From the NCBI GenBank assembly GCA_021018815.1, contig JAITYX010000047.1, forward strand, positions 4,411,001 through 4,475,000: a stretch of 64,000 nucleotides of DNA, read 5' to 3'. The DNA is from Talinum fruticosum (taxonomy: Eukaryota; Streptophyta; Magnoliopsida; Caryophyllales; Talinaceae). Both the position numbers and the translations under genes were made by a program. Shown one piece after another: positions 47,540 through 62,400 of this stretch. Below the pieces are notes generated by a model. It saw nothing but the letters and a program-made list of their open reading frames with translations, was not told the DNA's origin and searched no databases. Numbering within the stretch: the first letter of the stretch is position 1; every line of letters starts with the position of its first letter.

Positions 47540-49685
47540 ATTTATTGTCTTTGTTTTTCATGTTACTTGAAAATAGAAACATTTATTAAATAAAACTTTA
47601 TTTCTCTTGGTTTGTTTTTTGTTTGGGAAAGTCAAACAAAAGTCAAACACTCCTAGTTTTGAAATTGGATAATACAACTATTTTTCTATCTAAACTTTTA
47701 GTTAGATAAGTTTACACAATTAAACGGACTGTAGAATAACACATATATATACCAATATTTTTCTAAACTCTTTTTCACAATTTACAAATATGTAATATTA
47801 TAATATGAGAATATACTGAAGAATTATGATATCACTCTAAGTTACGATTTAATATTATCGATATCATATTGGTAAAATTTTTAATAATTTTAATTTACTC
47901 CTGATATACCAATTATGGCTACTATACAAATGATGGGTGTTATGAATGTTGAAATTATGAAGAAAATATGACCCTTGCTTTCATAGACGGAGAAGGTGGG
48001 AACTATTTTGAAGTCCGAGAGGTGTCATCATTGACAATGATGAGTTTAATCTCTATTTTTAGTTTGCACTAAGGCTAGCTCTCATTTTCAACCACTCTCT
48101 TTTACCTATTTGTTTTTTATAACCCTTTTTTACCTCTTTTTGTTGGACTACTTTCCTAATGAATTGGGCAATTCTTGTTTTGTACACACAAATCTACACC
48201 TTTTTTTTTCTTTCATCTTTTCTTAACCTTCTTGGCTTTGTTGTAATTTCCTTTCACAATTACAATTATATCTATAAATGGATTGTGTTAGGGTAGAAAT
48301 AAGATTTAAAATTTCTAAAAAAAGAGATTTAAATTGATCTCAAATCCAACAATTATTGGAATTGGTATTTATATATAACTGAGTCCGGACCTTGTCTTAT
48401 ACACGGAGCAATTTAGTATATCTTAACAAATTATGAATTAAAAAAGTAAACATTTAACAACTACATTTATAAAAAATTAAGCATATAACAACTACTTATA
48501 TTGAGATTAATAAATGCCACACAACAAAGATATGGAAAGTTTTAGGTAATCTTTGCCTGTAATTACGAAAATTTTCATCAATAATGAATGCCCACACAAC
48601 AAATATGTGAAAAATTATTATACTAATAAAATAAGTCTAAATATCAAAATAATTCGAAAAATAATCTGATTTGTACATACCAGAATTTTCGCTAAGAAAA
48701 AAACTAATAAAATAAAAATTTACTCGATCTGGCTCAAAAGAAAAAACACGACTATAAAAATTTATGAAACGTGATTTATTGATTCATCCCTTGATTAAAA
48801 AATATTATGTGTATCAAAATTGAAAATAGAATTTATTTAAGTAAAAGGTATATGAATAGCAAAAGGATTTGATTTTTGTACTAACATGGTTGCTTGGATA
48901 TGTGGGTTTGGTCTTATCTTGTTTGAATATAAAACATATACTACAACTCCTCTTGTGCTTGGTGATGCCTTGGCCATCCCAACACCTCCTCCTAACTAGC
49001 CAGGCTGTAAAGATAATGACAAATACTATATTAATAGTCCTTACTTAGTGTAATATCCACTTTATGTGGAGATAACTAAATATTAATTAGTAGTATAATT
49101 AATTAATATAAACCTAATAGAAGGAAGGCAGTGATTAATTAATTTTTTAATAGTAAGTGGGTCCATCCACTATGGTTCCTCTATAGGGTGTAAGTTTAAT
49201 GGACTCGCGGGTAGGGGAATGAGTGCACAATTACCGGATTAATTATAATTCTAATGGAGGTTTATCCTTGTCTTCGGACCTATCGAAGCTCGTCGAAATC
49301 CATAAATTCCACCATCCTAATAGAGAACGGAAAGACTCCAGTCCCATGCTGACTAAGTTATAAGCTCTTGATAAGCTTGATTAATTAATTAAAGTGGGGA
49401 AACCTTTGCCCTACTTTTAATTTGTGTCCAAACTAGGCAGGGTTGTTGGCTTGGCTTTGTCATCAAGTAAAGCCTTATTCTCTTTCTCTCTCTTTCTATC
49501 TCATTGCCTTACCTCTTCCTCAAAATATGGTTAGTTAACTTGATATGATGCCTACCCATTCATTCATTATTCACGAAATTCATTCTGGTGGAATGTATAA
49601 TCAAACCCTAATTTCGTTGGACTTCATTTTTCCAATCATTTCAGCACCTTTATTTTTCATTCATTGGACATGCACATTATCTTTT

Positions 49686-49687
<2 letters not shown>

Positions 49688-49748
<61 letters not shown>
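49688..49748. repeat. (TA)n microsatellite
   Basis: About 30 uninterrupted TA units. Confidence 0.97.
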
Positions 49749-49751
<3 letters not shown>

Positions 49752-49877
49752 CCTCTCACTTAAATAATACAAAATTAAAAAATCTAAGAGTTAGATAGGA
49801 GTTCTTCATTTTTATGTGAAAAAATATATACTTTATTTTATTATGTTCTTCCACAATTTCATTAAAACGGTAGAGTC

Positions 49878-49977
49878 GATTTTATTAATTTTTTTATATT
49901 TTTGAACCACAAGTACACATTTCTAGAAGATTTTATTAATTTTTTATATTTTTGAACCACAAGTATACATTTCTAGG
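49878..49977. repeat. ~50-bp tandem duplication
   Basis: The block GATTTTATTAATTTTTTATA ... CACAAGTATACATTTCTAG occurs twice in a row with two or three differences. Confidence 0.85.
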
Positions 49978-52900
49978 AGTATTAAATCATAGACTGGGAT
50001 TAACTAATACCCTGCAATATATGCTTGAATTTGTTGTAATATTATTTAGAAATACAAAGTGAAAATATCATTGTAAGTTTTTAATTCATATAGAAATGTT
50101 TTTTCTTAAGGTTCTTTACCGATACTGTATTATGATGTCGAGCTAGACAATATCATATACTATTTCATTTGAATCTTATTTATTATTCAGCTATCTATTT
50201 TTTTATAACTTATGAAATTTTATAATTAATTATATGATAATTAAAATACATTTAATAAGATAAGGTATACCACAAACAATAAAATATGAAATTTTAGTTT
50301 ACATTTTTATTAGGTGCATGTACAATATTTTATCAATTCATTTTCTTGTAAAATTTTAATCTCATATTACACATAATGCTGATAAATTTACATTTTTCTT
50401 ATTGTAAAATATATATAAAGTTCTTGTTTGGCAAGCTGTGTTAGGAGTAACATTTAATGTTTTGACCAAGTGAAAACTCTAACTAACTAAATATTAGTGT
50501 TCGATAAGATAATGTTTTAACTAGCGTTTGCAATAGCTTATAGCGTTTTAAGTAGTGTTTATAAAAAGTTAAAAATATTAGATTTTCACATTTAAAAATA
50601 GTATTTTATATTTTCTTAACAAAAATATCCTTCATTAATTTATATTTGGTAAATTATTTATATTATTTTATGTTAGTTTCTAATAATCAATTAGCTTAAC
50701 TACTAAATTTATCTAACACATTTATTCAACCGCTCGGTTGAACAACTATCCGCTAAAATCTAACAATTATCTCGCTATACAAACAAATATCCGCTACACA
50801 AATAACTATCCCCTACTTAAATATCTCATTTATCCACTACACAAATAATTATCCCCTACTTAAATGTCTCATTTTGTCGAACATGGTCGGGGAGAAATAT
50901 GCACTTAAAAAATTCCACTTTTATGTCTTTTTACACATCACATGTAAATAAAATGAATAGGAGATAAGCAAATAGGTTTATTTGTTAAACAATTTATGGT
51001 GTAATTTTTGTGCATTAAAAGCTACAAATATCTTCAATGCACATACATGACAAAGAAGGTAGACAAAGAATGTCATATCATGAGAGCGATGTAGAGGGAG
51101 AGTAACCCCATTGTAAAATTGGACAAAAAGATTAATTTTATGTGTTTATTAATTTGTCAATTCATATTCATATAGTACAATTAAAGAAAAAGATAGTTCA
51201 TTAATTATAGCTTAATCTTCCTTTGCTTTAAGCTCCTCCATGCTTCAATATATATCTTTCTTTTCTTTGGCTATATTACCCCATAAATTTTAAGTATTGA
51301 TTTTGTTAAAACGCTTTTCATTCAACTGTTTGTATTTGTCTTTTTCTAAGAAAAGAAATAGACCTATTAATAATAATTTTTAAAAATTTTATTAATTAAA
51401 ACTGTCACCGATAACTATTTATATTTGTTAAATAATTTGTTTGCAGTATAACAAATACAATAGTTTTTTAATAGTTCTAGGGGAGTGGTTAGTGCCTTGA
51501 TACTTCTCTTCATTTTTTTTATGTGTGCTAAAAGAGGTACGTGTGCTTATATGGGAGTAAAATTCGGACCTAATATTTGAGAATAGCCTCCATAAACTTT
51601 ATAGTTGAGTGAAATGATGCTCATAGTGTTTTGATAATTTCATCAATGTCATGTTTTTATATAAGATAAGATGGTTTAATGGAAACTTTCTCTTGAAGAA
51701 AAAAAAAAGGATAAAAGTTCTAACAGTCTAACAACAACGAGTGGTGTACTTGAATTAATCGTTTTAGCATGCTAATTATCATTTTTAGGAAAAATATCGT
51801 TTGTATATAGAGTAAAATACGTGAGTTTTAAATTTACTTTTACTTTTATCATATTAGTTTATGACTATGCTTTTACACGAGATTTTAGATTAATGATAAA
51901 AAATGATAAAGAGAAAACCTTTATTAGTTTGTGCCCATACTTTTACGTTGTATCATTTTTTTTGTCTTACTAATTTGTGTGTTGTGCGTGTGCGTGTGCT
52001 TCTACTAGAAAAGTTTTTACAAAAATATCATCTTTTTAACATTTTCTAAAGGGACTTTTTAGGGTACGCGGGGAGGGGTTTGATAAAATTTACATACACA
52101 ATTCATATGAAAAAAATGAAACATGCTTCAAGCTTGTGAAATAATAAATGAAAAAAGTAGAAGTTCGGCTAATTTTATATGCTTTTTCTAAAGATTAACT
52201 TACCGTAATTTCACTATCCTCGATCTTCACTTTTTAGTTCGATTTTCCTCAAGTTTGATTGTTTTTGTTAGGTAGTTGTGTAGTATACATAAGTAGAAAA
52301 AATACAAATGAAAATAATAACACGATAAACCTTTAGCAATACTAGCAAAAATCACATTCCTATAATTATCACGCTCCCCAAAACCCCAACCATTTCCTCA
52401 ACTTCCTTCTAGCTTCTCCCCATCATAGTTTATTTTGATCTAACTAGCGCTAGGAGTCGCCCGGCTTCGAGGATAATCCACTTCCATCAACTACATAAAT
52501 TATTACGAGACTTTTTATACTACAATTTTGTAATTTTCCCCTCATATATACCTCAACTTAATCAATGATATAAAAATTTCTAGTTTACGGATTGACCAAG
52601 ACATAGCCACAAACTCTTCTCATTCCTTCTCGTTCAATTGGTCACTCATTGAAAAAAAAAAAATATCACATAGAAGTGAAACTTTGATTACTCGCTATAC
52701 GAGTTAGTTTATTCACGTCTCCCATACCTACCGCCAACGAGATACATTAGATATTAAAAATTGTGTAACAAATGTTATTGCATAAATATTTTTTACGATA
52801 TTGTCTTTTAAAGACAAATATATCATATACATTTACTTTTAACAAGAATAATACTAAAATTTTACATTTGTAAAAAAATATTACTAAATTCTCGTATTGT

Positions 52901-53269
52901 AATGAAAATATCTTAAACTTTCATGCTGTCACCGGATTCTAATAGTCTTTTTTTTTTCAGAAAAAAGGGTGACAAATGACAAATGTAAAATTTTTAAAAA
53001 TTAAATATCTTTTTTTAACAGCAAAATTAAATATCATGAAAAGGAGTAATTTCTTTTTGGTGGAAAAAAGACTCCGTACTAGAGAAATAAGACTAGCGAG
53101 AAAAAAAAAAGGCAGAATAGAAGAATTTTCAAAGGAAAAGACGCTTCGACTCTCGCTAGATTCCCTCGTCGATTCAACTCCACTCCCGTTCACAGCTCAC
53201 CCCTCCCCAAGTCCCCAGCCCCCGCTCCCCGTCTATCTTTCCTGCATTCCCTCCCCCTTTCATTCTCTC

Positions 53270-53410
53270 TCCTCTCCTCTCTCTCTCTGTTAATCAACAG
53301 CAACATTTAAGCACTCTCTCTCTCTCTCCTGATATTTTACTCTCTCTCTCTCTCTCTCTCTCTCCACCATCTCCCTCTCTTTCTCTCATTCACACTCTCT
53401 CTCTATCTTC
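53270..53410 (+). promoter_or_regulatory. CT-rich 5' leader of CLASP
   Basis: Long (CT)n tracts, the longest at about 53341-53362, lie directly upstream of the CLASP start codon with no ATG between about 53310 and 53488. Such CT-rich leaders and Y patches are typical of plant core promoters and 5' untranslated regions. The transcription start is not determined. Confidence 0.5.
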
Positions 53411-53487
53411 CGCCATAGATCTGCTTGAATCGGTTCTCTCTCGGCAGATCCCTACCTCCATCCAACCCTAACTCCTCCTCCTCAACA

Positions 53488-56400
53488 ATGGAGGAGGCGT
53501 TGGAATTGGCGCGGGCCAAGGACACCAAGGAGCGAATGGCGGGGGTCGAGCGTCTCCACCAGCTTCTTGAAGCTTCGCGGAAGCCATTGTCGTCCTCCGA
53601 GGTCACCTCTCTTGTTGATACTTGCTTGGATCTCCTCAAGGACAACAACTTCCGAGTTTCTCAAGGCGGCCTCCAAGCTCTCGCCTCCGCCGCCGTCCTC
53701 TCCGGCGACCACCTCAAAATTCACTTCAATGCCCTCGTTCCCGCCGCCGTTGAGCGCCTTGGCGATGCTAAGCAGCCTGTTCGTGATGCTGCTCGTCGCC
53801 TCTTGCTTACTCTCATGGAGGTGAATCTCTCTATTCTCTCTCTCTCTCTCTCTCCGCATTCTCTTTCTGTGTTGCTTGGAGTGTGTGGCGGAGTGAGGAA
53901 TTCGCATGGATGGTTGTTTTTTGAGGTTGATGTGGAAATGTGTTTAGATGAAGTATGATATTGTTGTCGATTGAGGGAGTGAGGAGAATTGTTCTGATTT
54001 TTGTGATGGGGTATGTTTCTCTATTCTTTTTGCCTTTTTTTTTTTCTTTCAATACTAGTTGGGAGAGCCCGTGGGCACGGATGAGCTCTGCAAATTAAAA
54101 AAAAACGTATATTTGTAAATTTAATTTTTGTTTTTGTGTAATTAAATTGTACAAAGGTTTATTTACATTTTTCTAATCAGAAAAAAATAATTATACCTTT
54201 TGCTTTAAACAAAAGTGAGAAAGTTGTGTAAGTCTTAAATTTGAGAAACTAGTTTGTATTTATTTAAATAATAATGTACTTATCTGAGTATGAAGAGGAC
54301 TAAAAGGCCTCGGGAAATAAATATGGAATAAGTAAATAAATAAATTTATAAGTTTAATGTAACTGATGTTCTAATCAAACTACCATTTAGTTATGGAAAT
54401 TAGTTCGTTAATCCTCATCTATTACTATAGTTTTATTATCCTTCAGAAATTATGAATTGTTGATGTACTATTGTGTGTACAAATTACATCTAGCTAAAAA
54501 GTAGTGATTTTTTTACAGTACCAAGCTCCATAATTTTGTTTAACACTTTTGGGTTCGTAAAAATAAGAAGTGTAAATGTCAAGTAGTCCAAAATTAGTGA
54601 TTACATATATAGAGAAGGTTTATGAACAATAGTACATCTGCAATATTTAGAGAAGGTTTATGAACAAGAGAAAATTTCCAGTACTGTGATTTTGATGTAT
54701 GCAATTTAGTCTATTCCATAGCGATGATAATCCAAAAACCTTTTATTGTTAACGACTAAAGCTCTCGTCTATTTAGCTATAAGGAGTTGTAAGTTGTAAG
54801 CTGTAAGATAGTTATAAGGAGCAGGGCAAAATTACATAATTTTCTAAAATAAAAAAGTGCAAGAACAAGATAGTATTTACATGTTAAAAAAAGAGCATTT
54901 TGTAATGTATCTTGGGTTCGGGGCCAAAGAATAGGCAGCACAAGAAGGGGGAAAAAGAAAACTATGTCTTGTATGAGTACTGAGGCCCATGATAATTGTG
55001 TTTATGTGTAAAATAAGATCAAAAGTAAATGAAATTCAACAACTAACCAAGCAAACAAGAGCACAGCAAATAGAAATAGGAGACAACAAAACATTTCTTT
55101 TTACTTCTATATGATTTGTTTTTTTGGTCCTTTTGGACATTTATCAATTTTGACTACAGATTAAAAAAGATTGAGATGATTCCAAGACATATTTATACAA
55201 ATGAAGCCTCAGATATAGGCTGGAGTATCTTTCCTCTGTAAGACCTCTTCAGTGGCATCAAAAGAGAACTTTTAATTCTCTATGATCATCTCAATGTTGA
55301 ATTTTCGTCTTCTAAGATAAGATTGATTTTGGTAAACTAGCCTCTTTGCATGTGCTTGTTGTGAGGTTTACATTCAGTATATTATGCTGCAATTGTTCGA
55401 TCTATACATAAAATGAACAACCCCACCCTCCACTCCATGACAGTGTTGGGTGAAAGTGAGCATTAAATGCAAGTTCTAAATTTTTTACGAGCACTAAAAA
55501 AATTGTTAAATGACACCATCTACATAAGGGGCAATTACAAAAATCATCATACCTTGAAACTCTCTTGCGATATTTAAGTTGAAATTTTTATCACACTTGA
55601 TCAGTTGACTCCAACTATGTAAAATTGTCGAAAAATAGAAGTTGAATCCTTGATAGAATGTGACGTTGTCCAAAAAATCCATGCATTCATTTCCTTCCAA
55701 GTACTGCCTCTTAAGCACTTTTTCAAGAATTTGCTAATTTTAAGTTTTCAAAGGAAGTTAAGTCAATTAACTTGATAGAGATTCAAGGCAGTCGGTCCTC
55801 ATTCAAGTCATCAATTGGAGATCAAAGACGAGGTCTTTATTTGTTGAATTGTAACAAGTATACACAAATTGTACCTATAACTTGCATTACATAGCTAAAG
55901 GAACCTTCTTCCAAGGTCCCAAGCATATAAGAAGAGGTATTTATTTGTTGAATTGTAACAAGTATACACAAATTGTACCTATAACTTGCATTAAATAGTG
56001 AAAGGAACCTTCTTCCAAGGTCCCAAGCATGGCTTCTGAGGTCGTTCCACCCTTCCAATCCGCGTTCCATGGACAAGCAATCCAAAGCCAAAATTAGACT
56101 AAATTTATGCAAAAAGGAGCAATCTGCGTTCCAAGCGATCAGGGAAGTCTTCCTGGTAGCTCTGGTCCCACAATTAACTATTTTTCATCCTCATTCTCCA
56201 AGCCACCAATACATCTTGATTCTTGACATCTGATTGTCGAGCCCCACAGATCCCCGTCAAGGAGAGAGACAAATGCCAAAGTGGAGAAACCCAACCGAGG
56301 GTAATAAAGAAGGTGGCGGCCGACCAATTCTTCCTCCTCTCAAGGCACAAAAATGCCTATTTGGTTTGTTCAAATTTCTTCTTTTAAGAATATCCTCCTT

Positions 56401-59400
56401 ATCTCAAAAAAATAAAAATAAAAATAAAATTAAACAAGCTATCCTAAAGATCTGGATATCAACTTCTCAATTTGTATGTATATGTTTCTCGCCCCCTAAA
56501 AAAAAATCTGTATACTTACGCCTATGGTTTTTTCCCTTCCTATATACATGTTCCTATGTCATCCCTTTCTTTCTTTTATTGTCGCATGACCTCCTGGAAA
56601 CATTTTTTAATGTTAGCAACACGAACTTTTCAATGCATTTACTTCTATGGCGCTGTGCTTAAGTCTGCAATTTTTTCCCAAACTCCAACTGTTTGTGTCT
56701 CTTGGTACACTTGTGAAACAGTAATGTAAGATTTTATTGTCTCATCTTTGTTTCTTTCTTACTGTTAGTATCAGCTTCTTGTGTAACTATGTTTTACGAA
56801 TCACTGAATATCCAATGACTGATGGTGCCTTCTGATTCCTGTCTAACATAATGGATATCATTGTGTGCTTTGCAGGTTTCATCTCCAACAATTATTGTTG
56901 AACGAGCAGGTTCTTATGCTTGGGAGCACAAAAGCTGGAGAGTTCGGGAAGAATTTGCCCGCACGGTGACATCAGCAATCAATTTGTTTGCATCAACAGA
57001 ACTTCCTCTCCAGAGGGCTATCCTTCCACCTGTATGCTCTCTTTTGGGGCTATGTATTTAACTTTCCTATGGATTATATATTATTGCAGTTCTGTTGATC
57101 GATTATCACTGAAATAAATACTGGTCCTTTCAGATATTACATATGCTGAATGACCCAAATCAAAGCGTCAGGGAAGCTGCAATATCTTGCATTGAGGTTG
57201 GTGAATCTTATGGCTTTATTTGTTATTTAGATATTCTCTTTTCCTCATTTACCAGACATAGTGGTTTTAAGATAATAAGTTTTCAAAAGAAAAAGAAAAA
57301 GATTGTAAGTTAGTTGTTCACTGACGTCAGTAGCTCAAAAGAAAAAGAAAAATCCATAGTGGTTTTAAGATATGTGGTACATTGTGAAAGTGCAATCTTT
57401 CAACTCTAGTAGCTCACTGACCTCAGTGTCTGGAATAATCATAGCAAAATTAAATACAATTGCTTTTTGATTGCTAGAGTGCAGTATAATTATCTCGTGT
57501 ATGTTCCTTTTTCCCAAAAAAAAGAGCTAGTTTTGTTGCTTTGTGGTGGTATTTCATTTGACAAAATGCCGATATACTTAACTTGGCATACCATGACCTT
57601 TTGTTTTCTGCAACAGAGCTGGAAGGTGAGTGTTGATGTGTATTACAGAAATTGTTTTAATAATTCCGAGTCATGTGACATTAGTAGGATGTTGATACAA
57701 GGCAAATTCTACCCAGGGAATGTTTAAATTTTCTATTGGTAGAATTATCACGCAGATTAATTTTTGTACTGTATAAATGTACCAGACCATCCTTGGGCTC
57801 CCCATAACAAAAACAAAATAGTATAAGGAGAAACCACTCTCACACAAAGAATCTGTGGAAAAAACTAAATTAATCCCAATCATTAATGTTTTTCTTACTT
57901 ACATTGAGGTGCTTAAATATATAAAAATCTTATGATTTAAAACCTACACAATATTAAGTGAACTAGAAAAATATAAGTTAATCCTAACTAGAAGAAGAAG
58001 CCAAGATTTGTAAAATGCTACTCCCTCCGTCCCATTGTTTTTTTCCATTCCTGATCACCTTTTTTGTTGTGTTTGAAATTGACTCCTAAAATTCTGATTA
58101 AATGCAATATCAGCCAATTGCCTTCCAATATTTCCACTAAGCTAAAATTCTATTGATTGATATTGTGGTTTCTAAAAATGTGTGTTTACCATTTAGGATG
58201 AAAATAATGCAACAGAGGGATTGCTGAATAAATTTATTTGATAATTCTGGAGTATGCTATTAAAATTAACAAGAGAATATAATAGTGCTAAACTATGTCA
58301 AAATATGCTAAGCTTCTCAACCACTTTAAATAAGTCCTAATTACGAATTATAGATTTTTACATTAATCACTTCTATCATCACTACCATGCTTTGTTTATA
58401 TTTTCAAATTTTGTTATGGTTTTCTTGGAAGTAAGATGAAACAATAGATGCTTCATTTTTAATTAGGAAGAAAATATTTCACTGTTCGAATGTTAGGTTT
58501 TGGTAAAACCATATATGATGTTTATAGTTTTGGCTGGTTACCGGAGGGATCGAAAGACGCTTACTTCTTCTATCGTATGAAATCTTGTGTTACCTTCTAT
58601 CTCTACATCATTTTGAGGCAATTCTTTTGTAGTTTGTTGTATTTTTAGTTCTCTGGTGGTTTCAAGATGTTTGTTTAACTGTTGTATCTGCTTGAGGTTT
58701 GTCCCCTCCGCTCACCCCGAAATCCGGTCCGAAGTATTGGCTATTTTAAATAGTAAATAAAATTGAACAGATAGAGGAAGAAATACACAATAAAGGCGAG
58801 GGAATCAGCCAATCAAGAGAGAAGATTTTGGTGATATTTGACTAGAAACCATTTTGTGGGATCATAAGATTTGAGATAGATTAGCAAGTTCGAGAGTCAG
58901 ATTTACTAGTGGGGAGCTTAGTTTAAAAAAACTTAAGGTGCACAAAAACACAAAGGATCCTGTGGGGCAGGCGTCGAGGTGAAGGGACAATTTTTTAGGA
59001 ACGAGGCGCACTTACTAAAAAAATGCTTGAGAATCATTACCAAACGATATTTTTGACGAATAAGCTAGATGATGGCATCAAATAAGTGATTAGATATAAT
59101 TAGAACTAAGACAAAAACTACAAAGAGTCTTAGATTGTGATTATACAAGGAATTCGCTACGTTTTTCACCAAAAAGCAAGCAGAAAGAAGAACAAATAGC
59201 ACAAACAACAATCTGAAAGTTAATGTAAATTGATTGAGTTTGAGATAGAATCAACACAAAATCCATGCCACAATGGCAATTAGTTACCCTCATACACTGG
59301 TACTCTTGCACAATTTCTTGAATTTGAGTGAAAATTCTCAAATCTCTTACTGTTGCACTCTTTAGGTGCACAAGGCGCTACTGTTCCTTGGTTGAGGCGC

Positions 59401-62400
59401 TTGCATCCCAGGGATTTTTTTTGCAAGGTGAAAGAGGGTGGGCTTTGAGTGTGCATCTAGGCTCGCTTTTTAAACTAAGGTGATGAGCAAGGAATATAGA
59501 AACTAGATCTCTTCTCCGTTTTCTGACCTCCTCTTCTTGGACCTTGTTCTGGTCATCTGCCTTTTTCTGTGTCAAATTCCTATTGATTTAGCTTTAATAA
59601 TATCTGGACAATTATTTAATGACTGGAAAAAACAGTGAAATGGAAATGTAGAGTGCTAGACCAAGCTTGATTGTTCCTGCCTTAACTAATTAGCTATAGT
59701 TTATGGGATTGATCCTTCACCTTCGCTTGTGTCAAGGGTTATGTTGGAAGAAGAAAGCTGGTAACTTATCTTTCTTGAGTCAAGGTCTCCTTTGGCCTCA
59801 CCCTCTAAATATGCATAAGGTCGATCTTTTTTCAAATGATTTCAGTTGCTAGCTTGTCAAGTGGCTCGTCTGAATAGCTTCCTTGATTAGTTGGTCTCTG
59901 AAGGTGGGAGATGCTGTTGGTAAACGCTTCTGCTGAAGTTAGCTCTTTGGATTTTTTAATTGGCAAGAATATTAAGTCAATTTTGTAAATTTAAATAGTA
60001 AATTCTTTTTACTCATTGTGTTTATGGATTACTAGAAAATTAGAAATGAATAAATATACTTTGATGTAAAGTTAGATTAAAATGAGTCAATCCAGTGAAC
60101 TGATAAAAAAAATTGCAATTGACTTAAATTTGAAATTAATTGCTTTCATTGACTTCAAATTTGCCTGGCTTCTAAAATCTGATAGTTTGCCTGAGAACAT
60201 CCATAAACAACAGTGAGCAGGTTTAGTATGGCAGAACAAAATAAATGTAATTTTTCTTTTGTTGTTTCCCTACAAGTCATGATGGTTGTTTCCTGTGATT
60301 TGTGCCACAACTTCGATGAGATTTTTGGCTTTCAACTGTAGAGTGAGCGTTTGTTAATCTAGTATGGTTTCTGTAGTTTCTGACCCTTTTCGATTAATTA
60401 ACTTGATATTTTCTCGCTTCTCAGGAGATGTATACCCAAATTGGGCCGCAGTTTCAAGAGGAACTTCAAAGGCACCAGCTTCCCTCTTATATGGTAATTT
60501 CTTGGAAACTTATTTGAATTTTTTTCTTTATTGCTGCCTGGACGATTTCTTTTGGGAACATTAGGTAGCTGGTCGAGTGTAGTTCGTCTTCTTATCTTAA
60601 ATAGGTTAAGTTGAAGTATATTTCAATCCAAACAAAGGCAGTTTTACTGGTGTCGTTGTGACTGGAATTGTTGCGACTTGCTGTTATGATCATCTTCGTC
60701 ACAAGATGTATATTTCTATATAACTTTGCCAACTCAATGCAAGCTGCAGGTAAAGGATATAAATGCCAGGTTGGAGAGAATTGAACCGAAGCCGAGATCT
60801 TCAGATGGAGCAGCTAATATAAATGTTGCCAGTGAGCATAGGACTACACATCCTCTCCCTAAGAGGAGCAGTCCCAAAGCCAAGAGTTTGTCACGCGAAA
60901 CGTCTCTATTTGGAGGTGGTTATATGTCTGTCTTGCTCTTTTTTATGCCATAATGTTTATGTATGCAGATGGGTGAAGAAGTCAGAGTATTGTTTGTACC
61001 TTGACATTAATTTTCATCACTTGAAAGGCTCGAAATAAGAATTATGTCACATTACCCTATCATTTTTTATTAGCTCTTTTAAAATTTTTCACTAGGATTG
61101 AACATGCCAGTTTTATTTAAAGATGGATAATATTCTGGGGTTCTATCATCATTACTCTTGAGTGCTAAATCCTGGTTGACATTGGAATTTCAGCGCCTTT
61201 TCATAGCTGATGCGTTTTATTCTGATATGATAGGGGATGGAGACGTCACTGAAAAACCTGTAGAACCTGTCAATGTATACTCAGAGAAGGAGCTTATAAG
61301 GGAATTTGAGAAGATAGCTTCAACACTTGTACCTGAAAAAGATTGGTCTCTCCGGATTGCTGCCATGCAGAGAGTTGAAGGCCTTGTCGTTGGAGGTCTT
61401 GACACCACTGTTCTCTCTCACTAATGTTTTCATTCAATGCGAAATTTGCAGTCCTTTATTAGGCTATATTCTGCCTACCAAGAGCTTGTATCTTATCTGT
61501 GGAAGTGGAGTTTCATACTCTCCTCATCGGGGTTTGAATCCTGCTGGCCACAATTTCCTTGATGGAAGTTATGGACTCCTGTTAGGCTCCTTATGGGCCT
61601 CACGATAGGACTACACCTTAGTTGGGCTTAGTCTTGTGATTATTCACCTCCTCCCCCTACTTGTGAGCCCACTAGACAACCTTTTAGAGGGGGCCCACTT
61701 ACCATTGCAAAAAAAAAAATAAAAAAATAAAAAATTGTGCTCCGCCTAATGTGTTTGACATTCCAAGTTTTCAGGCGGAGTGGTTGGTGGGGTACAGTGG
61801 TCAGTTGTTACTCTTTAAAAACTTTTTGTTAAGCTCTTGTCTCTCTTTACCCTTTTTATGTCTTTTTTGTTCCTTTTTTTTTTTTTGGGGGCGTTATTGA
61901 ATTGTGTCAAAATTCAAAATCCTTTGATATCTAGATCCTTTGTTAGTTTCACTTTAATGTATCCAATTCCAGATACTACTTTTCATTTATCTTGTTACAT
62001 TCATATGTTGTTTAAAAAAATCCCTAAGACAAATACTATTCAGAAATAAAGCATCTGTGTACGGGAACTTCTATTACAAAGAATTAACCTAATACTCTCT
62101 GTTTTTTGTTCCTGGGCCATTTATGTGGTGTTATTTGAGTGAATTTGCATATAGGATTTTGCCATTTCTGCGTTATGGTTTCTACTATTATTTTTCATAT
62201 GTGCTGGACTTGATGTGCTGTTGGATTGGCTGGCATTATTATAATGTCTTGGATGGTGTCCTTTTAAGTTCCTTGGGAACAGTCTGACTTTTAGTTTGTA
62301 TGGTTTATCTTACTCTATTTTTGTCTGTGTTTAGGTGCAATTGATTATCCATGTTTCCTGGGACTGCTAAAACAGCTTGTTGGACCTTTGAGTACGCAGT

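Larger units (their letters stand above)
47552..52970. other. Long AT-rich intergenic region upstream of CLASP
   Basis: No supported gene over 5.4 kb. It contains a long TA microsatellite, a 50-bp tandem duplication near 49.9 kb, and at about 50423-50886 a possible hAT-type MITE (ends near TTGTTTGGCAAG and TGTCGAACA) whose borders I could not confirm. The piece starting TGTAATATCC at about 49051 could be an LTR start, without a partner. Confidence 0.45.

Noticed and set aside
61500..61735. Possible SINE in CLASP intron 6: B-box-like GGGTTTGAATCCTG and an A-rich tail
   Set aside because: No A box and no target-site duplication could be found.
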